In this document: positions 42,012-52,932 of the stretch, one piece after another
How the letters are laid out: each line of letters starts with the position of its first letter
Position numbering within the stretch: the stretch's first letter is position 1
Source: Curtobacterium guangdongense
GTDB taxonomy: Bacteria > Actinomycetota > Actinomycetes > Actinomycetales > Microbacteriaceae
NCBI RefSeq assembly: GCF_049341845.1
Contig: NZ_JBMPIT010000003.1
Coordinates: 186,001 to 250,000 of the forward strand
Length of the DNA stretch: 64,000 nt
Direction: 5' to 3'
Notes under the pieces: model-generated
Databases searched by the model: none
Told to the model about the DNA's origin: nothing
Seen by the model: the letters and a program-made list of their open reading frames with translations, nothing else
Made by a program: the position numbers and the translations under genes

Positions 42012-43190
42012 TTACTCCGACGAAACGTCGACCTGCACGCGCAGCCCGCCTTCGTCACGACCCGCGACCGAGAGCCGCCAGCCGTGCGCCTGCGCGATGG
42101 ACGCGACGATCGAGAGCCCGAGACCGCTGTGCCGTCGTCCGGACTCAGGCACTCCCGAGCACCGCCGAAACGGCTCGACGAGCAACGGCACCACGTCGTC
42201 CGGCACGATGGGCCCGGAGTTCTCGACGACCATCCCGTCCGGCGACGTGGTCACGCGGACGAACCCGTCCAGCACGTTGTACTCGACCGCGTTGCCGACC
42301 AGGTTGACGAGGAGCTGACGGACCAGCATCGGCTCGCCGGGCACCATCAGGCCCGGAGGCTCGGTGCGGTCCTCGTAAGTCACCAGCACGCCCGCCTCGT
42401 GGGCGGCTCCGGCAGCTCCCGAGACGACCTCGCGCACGACGGCCCTCAGGTCGACGTCCGTCGTGGTGCCCGCGAGGCCGCGGTCGGCCTCCGCGAGGAC
42501 GAGCAGCGACTCGACGAGGTGCTCCGTCCGGCGGTTCTGCTCAAGCAGCTCGTCACGGGTCGTCCGGACGTCCTCGGCGTCGGCGCCGTCGTGCAGCCCG
42601 ATCTGCACCGCCGCGCGTTGGACGGCGAGGGGCGTGCGGAGCTCGTGCGAGGCCTGCGCGACGAACCGCCGCTGACTCTCGAACGCCGACTGCAGTCGGT
42701 CGAGCAGGTCGTCGACCGTGCTGGACAGCCGACGGAGTTCGTCGTCGGGTCCCTCCAGTGCGATCCGCTCGTGCAGGTTCGACGCCGTGATCCGGTTCGC
42801 GGTCGCGGTGATCCGGTCGATCGGACGGAGCATGCGGCGGCTCAGCAGCCACCCGATCCCACCCGCGACGGCGCCAGCGCCCGCGATCCCGATCGCCGAC
42901 CACTGCCACTGCTGCGCCGCGACGACGCGCACGATCGCCACCGACTGCAGCTTCGACGTGTCGAGGTCGCCCGGGTCGGCGGTGCCGGTCGGCATCGGCT
43001 TCGGCGCGGCGGTCGCGTCCGTCGGCCGGAAGCCGGTCGCGTCCTGCACCGTGGTCGCGTACGCCTCGCTCACGCCTGCCTGCGACATCAGGTTGGAGAA
43101 CACGACGACCCCGGCGGCGAGCGCCATCGCCGCGAGCGCGAAGACCACGGCGGTGCGGGCCCGGATGCTCCACGTCCGCCTGCCCCTCAC
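42012..43190 (-). CDS. Sensor histidine kinase
   Basis: 392 residues. Two helices (about 12-32 and 95-115) flank a short external loop of about 60 residues. Then HAMP, HisKA (ASHELRTPLAVQ with the phospho-His) and HATPase (NLVGNAVEYN, GLGLSIVASI). The short external sensor fits the group in which the neighbouring ABC exporter provides the signal. It overlaps the response regulator by 4 bp. Confidence 0.93.
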   Translation of the reverse strand: MRGRRTWSIRARTAVVFALAAMALAAGVVVFSNLMSQAGVSEAYATTVQDATGFRPTDATAAPKPMPTGTADPGDLDTSKLQSVAIVRVVAAQQWQWSAIGIAGAGAVAGGIGWLLSRRMLRPIDRITATANRITASNLHERIALEGPDDELRRLSSTVDDLLDRLQSAFESQRRFVAQASHELRTPLAVQRAAVQIGLHDGADAEDVRTTRDELLEQNRRTEHLVESLLVLAEADRGLAGTTTDVDLRAVVREVVSGAAGAAHEAGVLVTYEDRTEPPGLMVPGEPMLVRQLLVNLVGNAVEYNVLDGFVRVTTSPDGMVVENSGPIVPDDVVPLLVEPFRRCSGVPESGRRHSGLGLSIVASIAQAHGWRLSVAGRDEGGLRVQVDVSSE

Positions 43191-43840
43191 AACGCGTAGC
43201 CCTTGCCCGGGACCGTCCGGATCGGGTCCGGCTCGCCGAGCTTCTTGCGGAGCTTCGACATCGTCACGCGCACCGCAGCAGTGAACGGGTCGATGTTCAT
43301 GTCCCAGACCTTCTCGAGCAGTTCTTCCGCCGAGACGATCCGCCCGTCGGCGCGGAGCAGGGTCTCGAGCACGCCGAACTCCTTCGACGTCAGGTCGAGC
43401 GGCCGTCCGTCGCGCGTCGCGATGCGGCGGTTCGTGTCGACGAGGAGCCCCGCCCGGTCGAGCACCGGCGCCACTGGTGCGACACTCCGACGGCCGAGGG
43501 CCCGGACGCGGGCGACCAGCTCCGGGTACTCGAACGGTTTCGGCAGGTAGTCGTCCGCTCCGAGCTCCAGACCGTTCACGCGGTCGGTCAGGGTCGTCGC
43601 AGCGGTGAGCATGAGGATCCGGGTGAGGCTCCCCCGGCCGGCGAGTCGACGCGCCACCTCGTCGCCGTGCAGTCCCGGGATGTCGCGGTCGAGCACGACG
43701 ACGTCGTAGTCGTTCACCGCCAGGAGCTCGTCGGCGTGATCACCGCGGTAGGCGACGTCGACGGCCATGTCCTGCCGGGTCAGGCCCTTCGCAACCAGGT
43801 CGGCGAGGGCGATCTCATCGTCCACCACGAGAACTCGCAT
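43187..43840 (-). CDS. OmpR-family response regulator
   Basis: 217 residues. Receiver domain (about 1-118) with VVDDE, VVLDRDIPG (phospho-Asp about 51) and Lys of LPKPFE. The C-terminal winged helix (about 128-217) has LTSKEFGVLETLL and VTMSKLRKKLG. ATG 43840 is the first codon of the fold; TATGCA lies 8 nt upstream. It leads the two-component pair and probably controls the adjacent exporter. Confidence 0.93.
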   Translation of the reverse strand: MRVLVVDDEIALADLVAKGLTRQDMAVDVAYRGDHADELLAVNDYDVVVLDRDIPGLHGDEVARRLAGRGSLTRILMLTAATTLTDRVNGLELGADDYLPKPFEYPELVARVRALGRRSVAPVAPVLDRAGLLVDTNRRIATRDGRPLDLTSKEFGVLETLLRADGRIVSAEELLEKVWDMNIDPFTAAVRVTMSKLRKKLGEPDPIRTVPGKGYAL

Positions 43841-43867
43841 ACATGTATTGCATACGACATAGCTATG
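43839..43867. promoter_or_regulatory. Two perfect 10-bp palindromes at the response-regulator start
   Basis: ATACATGTAT (43839-43848) overlaps the start codon, and CATAGCTATG (43858-43867) lies 9 bases beyond. Both are AT-rich in a GC-rich context. Candidate autoregulatory sites. Confidence 0.5.
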
Positions 43868-43926
43868 AGTGGGCTGGATCGGCATGTCCTCGATTCTTCG
43901 AGGCGTCGTGTTTCGCTGGCGTTGCC

Positions 43927-44481
43927 TTAGGCGTCGAAGGGGACCTCTCCGTGACGACTGACGCCCGCGCGCTGCCGGTAGGCCAGGTGCCCGCCGAGGT
44001 AGCCCCCGACGCCGACGACCGCGAGCCCCGCGAACCCGAGGAGCTTCCCCACGCCGTGGTTGCCCCGCTTCCGCTGCAGCCACGAGAACCCGTAGAGCGA
44101 GATGCCGACCCAGTTCACGGCCTGGTGGACCCACCCGGTGCGCAGCTGTTCGCGGTCGAGCTCCGACCAGTCGACGTACCCGGCGACGCTGGCGCTGCCC
44201 GACGACACGAGGCCGACGCCGACGAGGGTCTTCGCGGCCTTCGCATTGCCCTTCCCGCCGATCAGGTCGAGCACCGCCGCCGAGATCCACGCCCCGAGCG
44301 GGACCTGCACCATCAGCGGGTGGATCGGGTGCCCGAACGGCACACCGTGCAGCAGCCGGCGGAGCCCCTCGGGCTTCGCGAGGACCTGGACCACCTTCCG
44401 GTCGAAGTCGACGGCCGTGTCGAGCACGCTCGCGTGCTCGATGGACTCGGTGAGGCGACGGAACGCGCGGATCTCGGGCAT
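43927..44481 (-). CDS. DUF2231-family membrane protein
   Basis: 184 residues with four membrane helices. FGHPIHPLMVQVPLGAWISAAVLDLIGG is the DUF2231 opening, whose paired His may bind haem or metal. Function unknown; often near redox or energy genes. TACCTT lies 7 nt before ATG 44481, and no SD is seen. Confidence 0.82.
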   Translation of the reverse strand: MPEIRAFRRLTESIEHASVLDTAVDFDRKVVQVLAKPEGLRRLLHGVPFGHPIHPLMVQVPLGAWISAAVLDLIGGKGNAKAAKTLVGVGLVSSGSASVAGYVDWSELDREQLRTGWVHQAVNWVGISLYGFSWLQRKRGNHGVGKLLGFAGLAVVGVGGYLGGHLAYRQRAGVSRHGEVPFDA

Positions 44482-44488
44482 GGGGGTG

Positions 44489-44494
44489 AAGGTA
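44489..44494 (-). promoter_or_regulatory. Leaderless -10 box for the DUF2231 gene
   Basis: TACCTT on the minus strand, 7 nt before ATG 44481. The clpB terminator lies just upstream, at 44502-44538. Confidence 0.55.
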
Positions 44495-44501
44495 GGCCGG
44501 G

Positions 44502-44538
44502 AGGCCCGTCACCGGTCCCAGGAACCGGTGACGGGCCT
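44502..44538 (-). terminator. 15-bp hairpin after clpB
   Basis: Arms 44502-44516 and 44524-44538 are exact complements around a 7-base loop. It follows the clpB stop by about 27 bases. Confidence 0.75.
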
Positions 44539-44564
44539 GGCGTCGGTCGCGTACCGAGCCGCAG

Positions 44565-46733
<2,169 letters not shown>

Positions 46734-46765
46734 GGGTTCCGTCCTTTCCTTGCGTTGGTCTGATA

Positions 46766-46786
46766 CTTGAGTCTACTCAACTCAAG
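46766..46786. promoter_or_regulatory. HAIR element (HspR operator) of clpB
   Basis: CTTGAGT-N7-ACTCAAG matches the HspR-associated inverted repeat exactly. In Streptomyces and mycobacteria HspR represses dnaK and clpB through such sites. The next base starts the stop codon of the upstream MFS gene. No hspR gene is in the window. Confidence 0.9.
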
Positions 46787-48190
46787 TTATGTTTGTGAGT
46801 GGGTATTCCGGATGCCGACGGCGCTGACGACCGACCCCGCCAGGAGCAGCAGCGCCATCACGATCACCGCGCGGTGGAACCCACCGACGCTCATCTCCCC
46901 GCCGAGCACGACACCAGCGAGCGCCACCATCACCAGGCTCGCGATGCGCGCGATGGCGTTGTTCACCGCTGAGCCGACACCCGCCTCGGTCTGCGGCACG
47001 GAGCCGAGCACGGCACTGGTCAACGGCGTCACCATCAGGGAGATCCCGACACCGACGAGCACGAGCCCGGGGAACACCGCGTACCAGTACGCGCCGGGAT
47101 CACTGCCGCCCAGGACCATGAGCAGCGACCCGATCGCCGCGACGGCGGGACCCGACGCCATGAACCACCGCGGGCCGTACCGCCCGGCGAACGACCCCAC
47201 GGTCGTCGAGAGCAGCAGGAGGAGCACCGTGGGCGGCAGCGTCGCGAGGCCGGCGAGCCAGGCGGGGAGCCCCCAGATCTCCTGCAGGAAGAGCGTCACG
47301 ACGAAGCCGACCATCCCGAGGGCACCGTAGATCGAGAGCGTCGCGATGTTGCCCACCGCGAAGTTCCGGGCGCGGAACAACCCCAAGGGGACGAGCGGGG
47401 CCCCGGTCGTCCGGGTGACGCGGAGCTCCCACGGCACGAACCCGACGAGCGCCAGCCCGCCGATCACGAGCGCAGCCACCACGGTCGGCGCACCCCACCC
47501 GAGCCGCCCCTGCTCGATGAGCCCGAGGACCACCCCGCCGACCCCGACCACCGCGAGCACCGCACCGACGACGTCCACGCGGGGGCGGTCCTCGGCGACG
47601 ACGTCACCCGAGATCCGGCGGACGAGCGGGATCGTCACCGCGATGGGGATCGCCGTGAGCACGAAGATCCACCGCCAGCCGATGCCGTCGACGATCAGCC
47701 CGCCGATCACCGGGCCGACGATGACGGCGGCGCTCGACCACGCGGTCCACGACCCGATCGCCTTCGCCTGCGCGGCTCCCCGGTACGCCGCGATGATGAG
47801 CGCGAGCGAGCTCGGGGTGACGAGCGCACCGCCGACGCCCTGCGACGCCCGCGCCACGATGAGCACGGCACCGCTCGGGGCCACCGCGCACAGCACCGAT
47901 GCGACCCCGAACACGACGAGGCCCCAAGTGATGATCCGGACCCGACCGAACAGGTCGGAGAGCGACCCGGCGACGAGGATGAGCGACCCGAGCGTGACCA
48001 GGTAGGCGTCGACGGTCCACTGCTGCACGACGAGCCCGCCACCGAGCTCCTGCCGGATGGCCGGCAACGCGACGTTCACGACGCTCGAGTCGAGCCCGAC
48101 GACGAAGGACGCCAGGATCGCGACGACGAGCACCACCCGTCGATCGTCGCGGAGCGGCGCGATGTGCACCGGGGTGGCGGGATCGGTCAT
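46787..48190 (-). CDS. MFS transporter, DHA2 (QacA/EmrB-like) type
   Basis: 467 residues with about 14 membrane helices. The N-terminal VVGLDSSVVNVALPAI is motif D1 of the 14-helix drug:H+ antiporters, and GSLSDLFGRVRI is motif A. It probably exports a hydrophobic toxic compound. Its TAA stop lies against the HAIR site of clpB, so read-through into clpB is possible. No regulator is adjacent. Confidence 0.9.
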   Translation of the reverse strand: MTDPATPVHIAPLRDDRRVVLVVAILASFVVGLDSSVVNVALPAIRQELGGGLVVQQWTVDAYLVTLGSLILVAGSLSDLFGRVRIITWGLVVFGVASVLCAVAPSGAVLIVARASQGVGGALVTPSSLALIIAAYRGAAQAKAIGSWTAWSSAAVIVGPVIGGLIVDGIGWRWIFVLTAIPIAVTIPLVRRISGDVVAEDRPRVDVVGAVLAVVGVGGVVLGLIEQGRLGWGAPTVVAALVIGGLALVGFVPWELRVTRTTGAPLVPLGLFRARNFAVGNIATLSIYGALGMVGFVVTLFLQEIWGLPAWLAGLATLPPTVLLLLLSTTVGSFAGRYGPRWFMASGPAVAAIGSLLMVLGGSDPGAYWYAVFPGLVLVGVGISLMVTPLTSAVLGSVPQTEAGVGSAVNNAIARIASLVMVALAGVVLGGEMSVGGFHRAVIVMALLLLAGSVVSAVGIRNTHSQT

Positions 48191-48217
48191 GGGCTCATCA
48201 TGCGCCCTCGGAGCGGC

Positions 48218-48273
48218 CCGGGAACGACGGAGCCCCGCACCTGTGGACAGGTGCGGGGCTCGGTCGTTCCCGG
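48218..48273 (-). terminator. 26-bp hairpin after tatA
   Basis: Arms 48218-48243 and 48248-48273 are complementary with one mismatch around loop TGGA. It lies between tatA's end and the MFS start. Confidence 0.75.
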
Positions 48274-48284
48274 GGCTGGGATGC

Positions 48285-48554
48285 CTAGTTGGTGCGTGAG
48301 TCCGAATTGGGCTGGACGGACGGCGCCGGGTTGACGACCGGGGCGGCCGTCGATGCCTGGTCGGCGGGGACGCTCTGCACGGTGGTGCCGTCCGTGCCCT
48401 TGGCCTTCTTGTCGTCGGTGTCCATCTCCTTCTTGAAGATGTTGATGGACTGGCCGAGGCCCTTGGCGAGCGCCGGCAGCTTCGTCGCGCCGAACAGCAG
48501 CACCACGATGCCGAGGATGATCAGCAGGTGTACACCGGTGAGGTTTCCGAGCAT
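48285..48554 (-). CDS. tatA: Twin-arginine translocase subunit TatA
   Basis: 89 residues. A single helix (about 8-24, HLLIILGIVVLLFGATKLP) with the FGxxKLP hinge leads into an amphipathic helix (ALAKGLGQSINIFKKEM) and a charged tail. It forms the pore for folded proteins. The second of two adjacent ATGs is used, because AAGGAG then stands 5 nt away. It is not next to tatC here. Confidence 0.93.
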   Translation of the reverse strand: MLGNLTGVHLLIILGIVVLLFGATKLPALAKGLGQSINIFKKEMDTDDKKAKGTDGTTVQSVPADQASTAAPVVNPAPSVQPNSDSRTN

Positions 48555-48720
48555 CATGACTCCTTGATTCTGGAAGTGGTCGCCGTCAGCGCGTCGTCTT
48601 CGACGGGCCCGGCGGAAGCCGTGGTCCGTCCATCGTAACTCGCACGGGCCGGGAAGCCCAGGTCGAGCGCCCGAACGAACACCTCCCGCACAGGATCGAC
48701 AGCATCAGCACGCCAGGAGG

Positions 48721-51351
48721 TCAGTCCGCGAGCACCCGGTCGAGCGACCACAGCACAGCGGTCCCGGTCAGGCTCGGGATGTCCGCCTCGGTCACGCCGT
48801 GCAGCCGGTAGGCGACGCGCTCCCCCGGCAGCAGGGTCATGAACCCGCGGTCGACGGTGCCGGCCGGCTGCACCCGGTCGGGCTGCAGGAGGAGGTCACG
48901 CACGAGCGACTCGGCCTCGACGACCAGGTCGAGCCCGTCGCCGTCGGCCGCCGGGGTGAACGCCGCGCGGTAGTGCGCCGGCTCCCACCGCATGTCCTTA
49001 TCCGGCTCTGGAGTCCACACTGCGCGACGCCAGTCCATGTCCGCCACGACGAGCTCGCAGGTCGGGTCGCCCACCACGCCGACCGAGTCGGGCAGCGCGA
49101 CGACCGCGACACCGGCCGCGTCGAGGTGCACGGGTAGCGTCTCCTCGGCGAGGACCTGCCCGGCGAGGTCGATCCGCCGGACGCGCACCACGCTGTCGAG
49201 CCCGCCGCGGGTCGACCGCACGGCCACCTCGATCGGCGACGAGCCTGCGGGTGCGGACCCGGCCACGTCCGCGACCGGCAGCGACGCGGTCGGGTGATCC
49301 GAGCCTCCCGTCCGCTCCGGAGCGGGAGCCGTCCGGACCGACGAGACGGGCCGGATGGCCACCAGGACGTCGTCGTACAGCCGACGCAGCTCGTGCGCCA
49401 GCGGCTTCAGCCGCCCTGCCGAGTCGATCGCCGACCACGACGAGACCGGCCACAGGTCGTTCAGCTGCCAGACGATGGCCCCGGTGTTGCGGGGCCAGTG
49501 CGTCCGCCAGTGCTCGACACCGGTCGCGATCGCACGCGCCTGCTGGAGCTGCGTCAGGTAGTGCCACCGGTCGAAGTCGGACGGCACGGCACCGAACCGG
49601 GGCGCGAGCCCGTCGGCGAGCTTCTGCATGCCGGATGCGGCCTTCTGGTGGTGGACCACCCCGGGCGAGGACGGCGTCATCGGGTCGTCCGAGACCGCGT
49701 CGCGCATCGTGCGCCACGCAGGCGGTGCCTGCCAGCCGAACTCCGACACGAACCGGGGGACGGAATCGCGGTAGTGGTCGTCGGAGAGGCGGTTCCAGAC
49801 GTCCCACGAGTGGTGCGTCTCGTGGTCGACGTCGTTCGCGAACAGCGACTCGGAGCCGGACCACGGCGACGCCACCGTGTAGAAGCGCGACGGGTCGACC
49901 GCGTCGACGATCGTCGGCAGCAGGTCGAGGTAGTAGTCGAGCCCCCAGCCACGCTCACCGAGTGTGGCGTCCCAGCCGTCGACGTCGTGCAGCCAGATGT
50001 TCTCGTTGTTGCCGTTCCAGAGCACGAGTGAGGGGTGCCGGGAGAGCCGCGCGACGTTGTCCCGGGCCTCGGCGATGACCTCGCTGCGGAGCGGCTCGTC
50101 CTCGGGGTAGGCGGAGCAGGCGAACGGGAAGTCCTGCCAGACGAGGAGACCGAGCTCGTCGCAGACCTCGTAGAAGTCGTGCGACTCGTACACGCCACCA
50201 CCCCAGACGCGGACCATGTTCACGTTGAGGTCGGCCGCGGCACGGAGGCGCGATTCGTACCGCGGACGGTCGACGCGCGACACGATGACGTCGTCGGGGA
50301 TCCAGTTCACGCCGCGGACGTCGATGCGGGTGCCGTTGACGTACACGTCGAACGGGCGACCGATCTCGTCCACCGCGGTGTCGATGCGTGTCGACCGGAA
50401 CCCGGTGCGGAACCCCTGGCGGTCGAGGACCTCGCCGTCCACGGTCTGCAGCTCGACGACGACGTCGTAGAGGGGCTGCTCGCCGTAGCCGCGTGGCCAC
50501 CACCGCTGCACCTCGGGGACCCGGACGGTGACGACGGTCTCGTCCTGCTTCGGCGTGACCTGCGCGCGCGAGCGCTGCCGGGTCTTCGCGCCGTCCTCGG
50601 TCTCGCCGGAGACGGTGACGACCAGCACGAGGTCATCGTCCTCGCCGTCCTGGTCGAGGTCGTTCAGTCCGGACCGCTCGAACGCGATGTGTGCGTCGAG
50701 GACGCCCTCGCCGGCCTCGATGTCGACGAGCGGCCGGACGTCGCGGAGCCTCGCGGTCGACCAGCGCTCGATCGCGATCGGACGCCACGGGCCGCTGGTC
50801 ACCGCGGTGAGGCCCCAGTCCCAGCCGAAGTTCGACGCCATCTTGCGGACGTACGGGAAGGGCTCGTCGTACGGCCCGGGCATCGCCCCGGCGCGGGCGG
50901 CGACGCGGCCGGCTTCGCGGTAGGGCGACTCGAACAGGATCTCGAGGTCGCGCTCGGTCCTGGTGTTGCTGCCGTCGGTCGTGTCGCGGAGGTCGAAGCG
51001 GTAGCGCCGGTGCATGTTGCGGGTGGCACCGATCTGCACGCCGTCCAGCGTCAGCTCGGCGACGGTGTCGAGGCCGTCGCAGACCAGGTCGACGCGCTCG
51101 TGACCACGGGGGTCGACATCGAGCGTGCGCGAGTACGTCCAGTCCGCGCGACCGACCCACTTCGCGGTGTCCTCGTTGCGGTCGAGCGTCGGGTCGGCGA
51201 GCAGACCCTCGCGCTCGAGGTCCGTGTGCACCTGACCGGGAACCGTGGCGGGGATGCCGGCGATGGCACCGGCCGGGGCGGTCGCCGGCGCGGTCTCGTC
51301 GACCATGGCGACGGTCCAGGCGTCGCGGAGTTCCTCGCGTTCGAGCGTCAT
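48721..51351 (-). CDS. GH2 beta-mannosidase
   Basis: 876 residues without a signal peptide. Beta-sandwich domain, Ig-like domain and TIM barrel follow in order. LVLWNGNNENIW holds the acid/base Glu and PRFVSEFGWQAPP the nucleophile Glu; FPFACSAYPEDE is typical of mannosidases. It hydrolyses beta-mannosides in the cytosol after uptake. AGAAGGA lies before ATG 51351. No mannan transporter is next to it. Confidence 0.9.
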   Translation of the reverse strand: MTLEREELRDAWTVAMVDETAPATAPAGAIAGIPATVPGQVHTDLEREGLLADPTLDRNEDTAKWVGRADWTYSRTLDVDPRGHERVDLVCDGLDTVAELTLDGVQIGATRNMHRRYRFDLRDTTDGSNTRTERDLEILFESPYREAGRVAARAGAMPGPYDEPFPYVRKMASNFGWDWGLTAVTSGPWRPIAIERWSTARLRDVRPLVDIEAGEGVLDAHIAFERSGLNDLDQDGEDDDLVLVVTVSGETEDGAKTRQRSRAQVTPKQDETVVTVRVPEVQRWWPRGYGEQPLYDVVVELQTVDGEVLDRQGFRTGFRSTRIDTAVDEIGRPFDVYVNGTRIDVRGVNWIPDDVIVSRVDRPRYESRLRAAADLNVNMVRVWGGGVYESHDFYEVCDELGLLVWQDFPFACSAYPEDEPLRSEVIAEARDNVARLSRHPSLVLWNGNNENIWLHDVDGWDATLGERGWGLDYYLDLLPTIVDAVDPSRFYTVASPWSGSESLFANDVDHETHHSWDVWNRLSDDHYRDSVPRFVSEFGWQAPPAWRTMRDAVSDDPMTPSSPGVVHHQKAASGMQKLADGLAPRFGAVPSDFDRWHYLTQLQQARAIATGVEHWRTHWPRNTGAIVWQLNDLWPVSSWSAIDSAGRLKPLAHELRRLYDDVLVAIRPVSSVRTAPAPERTGGSDHPTASLPVADVAGSAPAGSSPIEVAVRSTRGGLDSVVRVRRIDLAGQVLAEETLPVHLDAAGVAVVALPDSVGVVGDPTCELVVADMDWRRAVWTPEPDKDMRWEPAHYRAAFTPAADGDGLDLVVEAESLVRDLLLQPDRVQPAGTVDRGFMTLLPGERVAYRLHGVTEADIPSLTGTAVLWSLDRVLAD

Positions 51352-51580
51352 GCGGATCCTTCTCTGGGCGGGCCGATCCGTGGCCCACCGCGGTCGGGGC
51401 CCGGCCGGCGGACCGTCCCGTGGCCGGTTGAACCGCCTGGAGGCACGGCACCGGTCGTCCGGGCGTCGTCGCGTCGCGCGCGTGGAACAGTCGGGTGATC
51501 CACGCACGAGGGTGCTCCGCGATGCTAGTACGGGTTGCTTTCGGGAACATCCGTACGGGCTGCCGTGGCAGGTTGGGGAG
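51352..51580. promoter_or_regulatory. Divergent promoter region of the mannosidase
   Basis: 229 bp between two divergent genes. A TAGCAT box on the minus strand (51527-51522) and direct repeats GTACGGGTTGC/GTACGGGCTGC lie at about 51528-51562. A GC-rich stretch near 51431 carries a GGAGGC motif. No operator is certain. Confidence 0.35.
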
Positions 51581-52000
51581 GTGATCACCGTCGAACTCGC
51601 CAAGGACCTCCGCGCAGCCGGGCTCCGCTGGAACCCCGAGACCGGGGACCGGTTCGTCATCGACAAGCCCGGGGTCGACGACGACGTGTACACCGTGTCC
51701 GAGATGACCGTCGAGCGGCACGACCACCCGTCCGGCACCATCCTCGGGTTCAACGGGACGACCGAGTGGGCGCTCGACTCGGTCACGGCCGCCGAGTCGC
51801 TGTGGCTGCCACGAGAGGACCAGCTGCGCGAGCTGCTCGGGCCGTCGTTCGTCGGGCTCACCCGCGTCGCCGCCGGCGACCGCGTGGTGCACACGGTGAC
51901 GGTCGTGCTCCGCGGCGAAGACCGGTCCTTCGCGGCGGCGGACCCGGCGATCGCGTACGGGCAGGCGCTCGTGGCCTACATCACGGCCGCGCTGGAGTGA
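51581..52000 (+). CDS. Conserved actinobacterial protein of unknown function
   Basis: 139 residues, acidic, soluble. It opens VITVELAKDLRAAGLRWNP and has GDRFVIDKPGVDDDVYTVSEM, SGTILGFNGTTEWALDS and LWLPREDQLRELLG. I recall similar small proteins in Microbacteriaceae with uninformative names but cannot assign a function. The GTG start has GGGGAG directly before it, closer than usual. It is followed by an aldo/keto reductase on the same strand. Confidence 0.65.
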   Translation: MITVELAKDLRAAGLRWNPETGDRFVIDKPGVDDDVYTVSEMTVERHDHPSGTILGFNGTTEWALDSVTAAESLWLPREDQLRELLGPSFVGLTRVAAGDRVVHTVTVVLRGEDRSFAAADPAIAYGQALVAYITAALE

Positions 52001-52055
52001 GCGTGCCTGAACGAATCCGGAATGGGGTTCGGGTGTTCCCTGGTTGTCTGGGACC

Positions 52056-52886
52056 ATGACCGTTCCGAACATCACACTCAACGACGGCAAGACCATCCCG
52101 CAGCTCGGCTTCGGTGTGTTCCAGATCGACCCCTCCTCGACGAAGGAAGCGACGCTGACGGCGCTCGAGGTCGGCTACCGCCACATCGACACCGCCGAGA
52201 TGTACGGCAACGAGAAAGAGGTCGGCGAGGCGATCGCCGAGTCGGGCATCCCCCGGTCCGAGATCTTCGTGACGTCGAAGCTCAACAACGGCTTCCACGA
52301 CCCCGCGCTCGCGCTGGAGAACGGCAAGAAGTCGGCCGACCTGCTCGGTGGCTACACCGACCTGTTCCTGATCCACTGGCCGCTCGCGACCGTCAGCGAC
52401 TTCGTGCCGACGTGGAAGGCGTTCGAGGAGCTCTACGCCGCTGGGACCTCGCGCTCGATCGGCGTCTCGAACTTCGAGGCGCACCACCTCCGGAAGCTCG
52501 TCGCCGAGACGACGATCACCCCGGCCGTGAACCAGATCGAGGTGCACCCGTACCTGGCGCAGGAGTCGCTGCGCGCGGTCAACCGCGAACTCGGCATCGC
52601 GACGGAGGCATGGTCCCCGATCGCCCAGGGCCTGGTGCTCGACGACTCGACGATCGTCCGGATCGCGGAGTCGGTCGGCAAGAGCCCCGCGCAGGTCGTG
52701 CTCCGCTGGCACATCCAGCGCGGCGACATCGTCTTCCCGAAGTCGGTCACCCGTGCCCGCGTCGAGGAGAACTTCGCGATCTTCGACTTCGAGCTGTCCG
52801 ACGAGGACATGACCGACATCACGACGCTCGACAAGGGCCACCGGACGGGTCCGGACCCGGACACGTTCGCCTACATCCCGGAGTAG
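52056..52886 (+). CDS. Aldo/keto reductase (2,5-diketo-D-gluconate reductase type)
   Basis: 276 residues. GYRHIDTAEMYGNE (catalytic Asp and Tyr), FVTSKLNN (Lys) and LFLIHWPL (His) form the tetrad, and IGVSNFEAHHL and VNQIEVHPYL are the family signatures. It reduces small carbonyls with NADPH. Different branch from the reductase at 7960. ATG 52056. Confidence 0.92.
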   Translation: MTVPNITLNDGKTIPQLGFGVFQIDPSSTKEATLTALEVGYRHIDTAEMYGNEKEVGEAIAESGIPRSEIFVTSKLNNGFHDPALALENGKKSADLLGGYTDLFLIHWPLATVSDFVPTWKAFEELYAAGTSRSIGVSNFEAHHLRKLVAETTITPAVNQIEVHPYLAQESLRAVNRELGIATEAWSPIAQGLVLDDSTIVRIAESVGKSPAQVVLRWHIQRGDIVFPKSVTRARVEENFAIFDFELSDEDMTDITTLDKGHRTGPDPDTFAYIPE

Positions 52887-52899
52887 TCGTTCGTCACGG

Positions 52900-52928
52900 C
52901 GGGCGGTCGCGCGGTGCGCGGCCGCCCG
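52900..52928. terminator. 13-bp hairpin between convergent genes
   Basis: Arms 52900-52912 and 52916-52928 pair with one mismatch around a 3-base loop. An 11-base direct repeat CGTTCGTCACG flanks it at 52888-52898 and 52927-52937. Confidence 0.65.
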
Positions 52929-52932
52929 TTCG

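Noticed and set aside
48554..48751. 65-codon frame between tatA and the beta-mannosidase
   Set aside because: It ends inside the tatA start region, has no SD and no recognisable pattern. Left unannotated.
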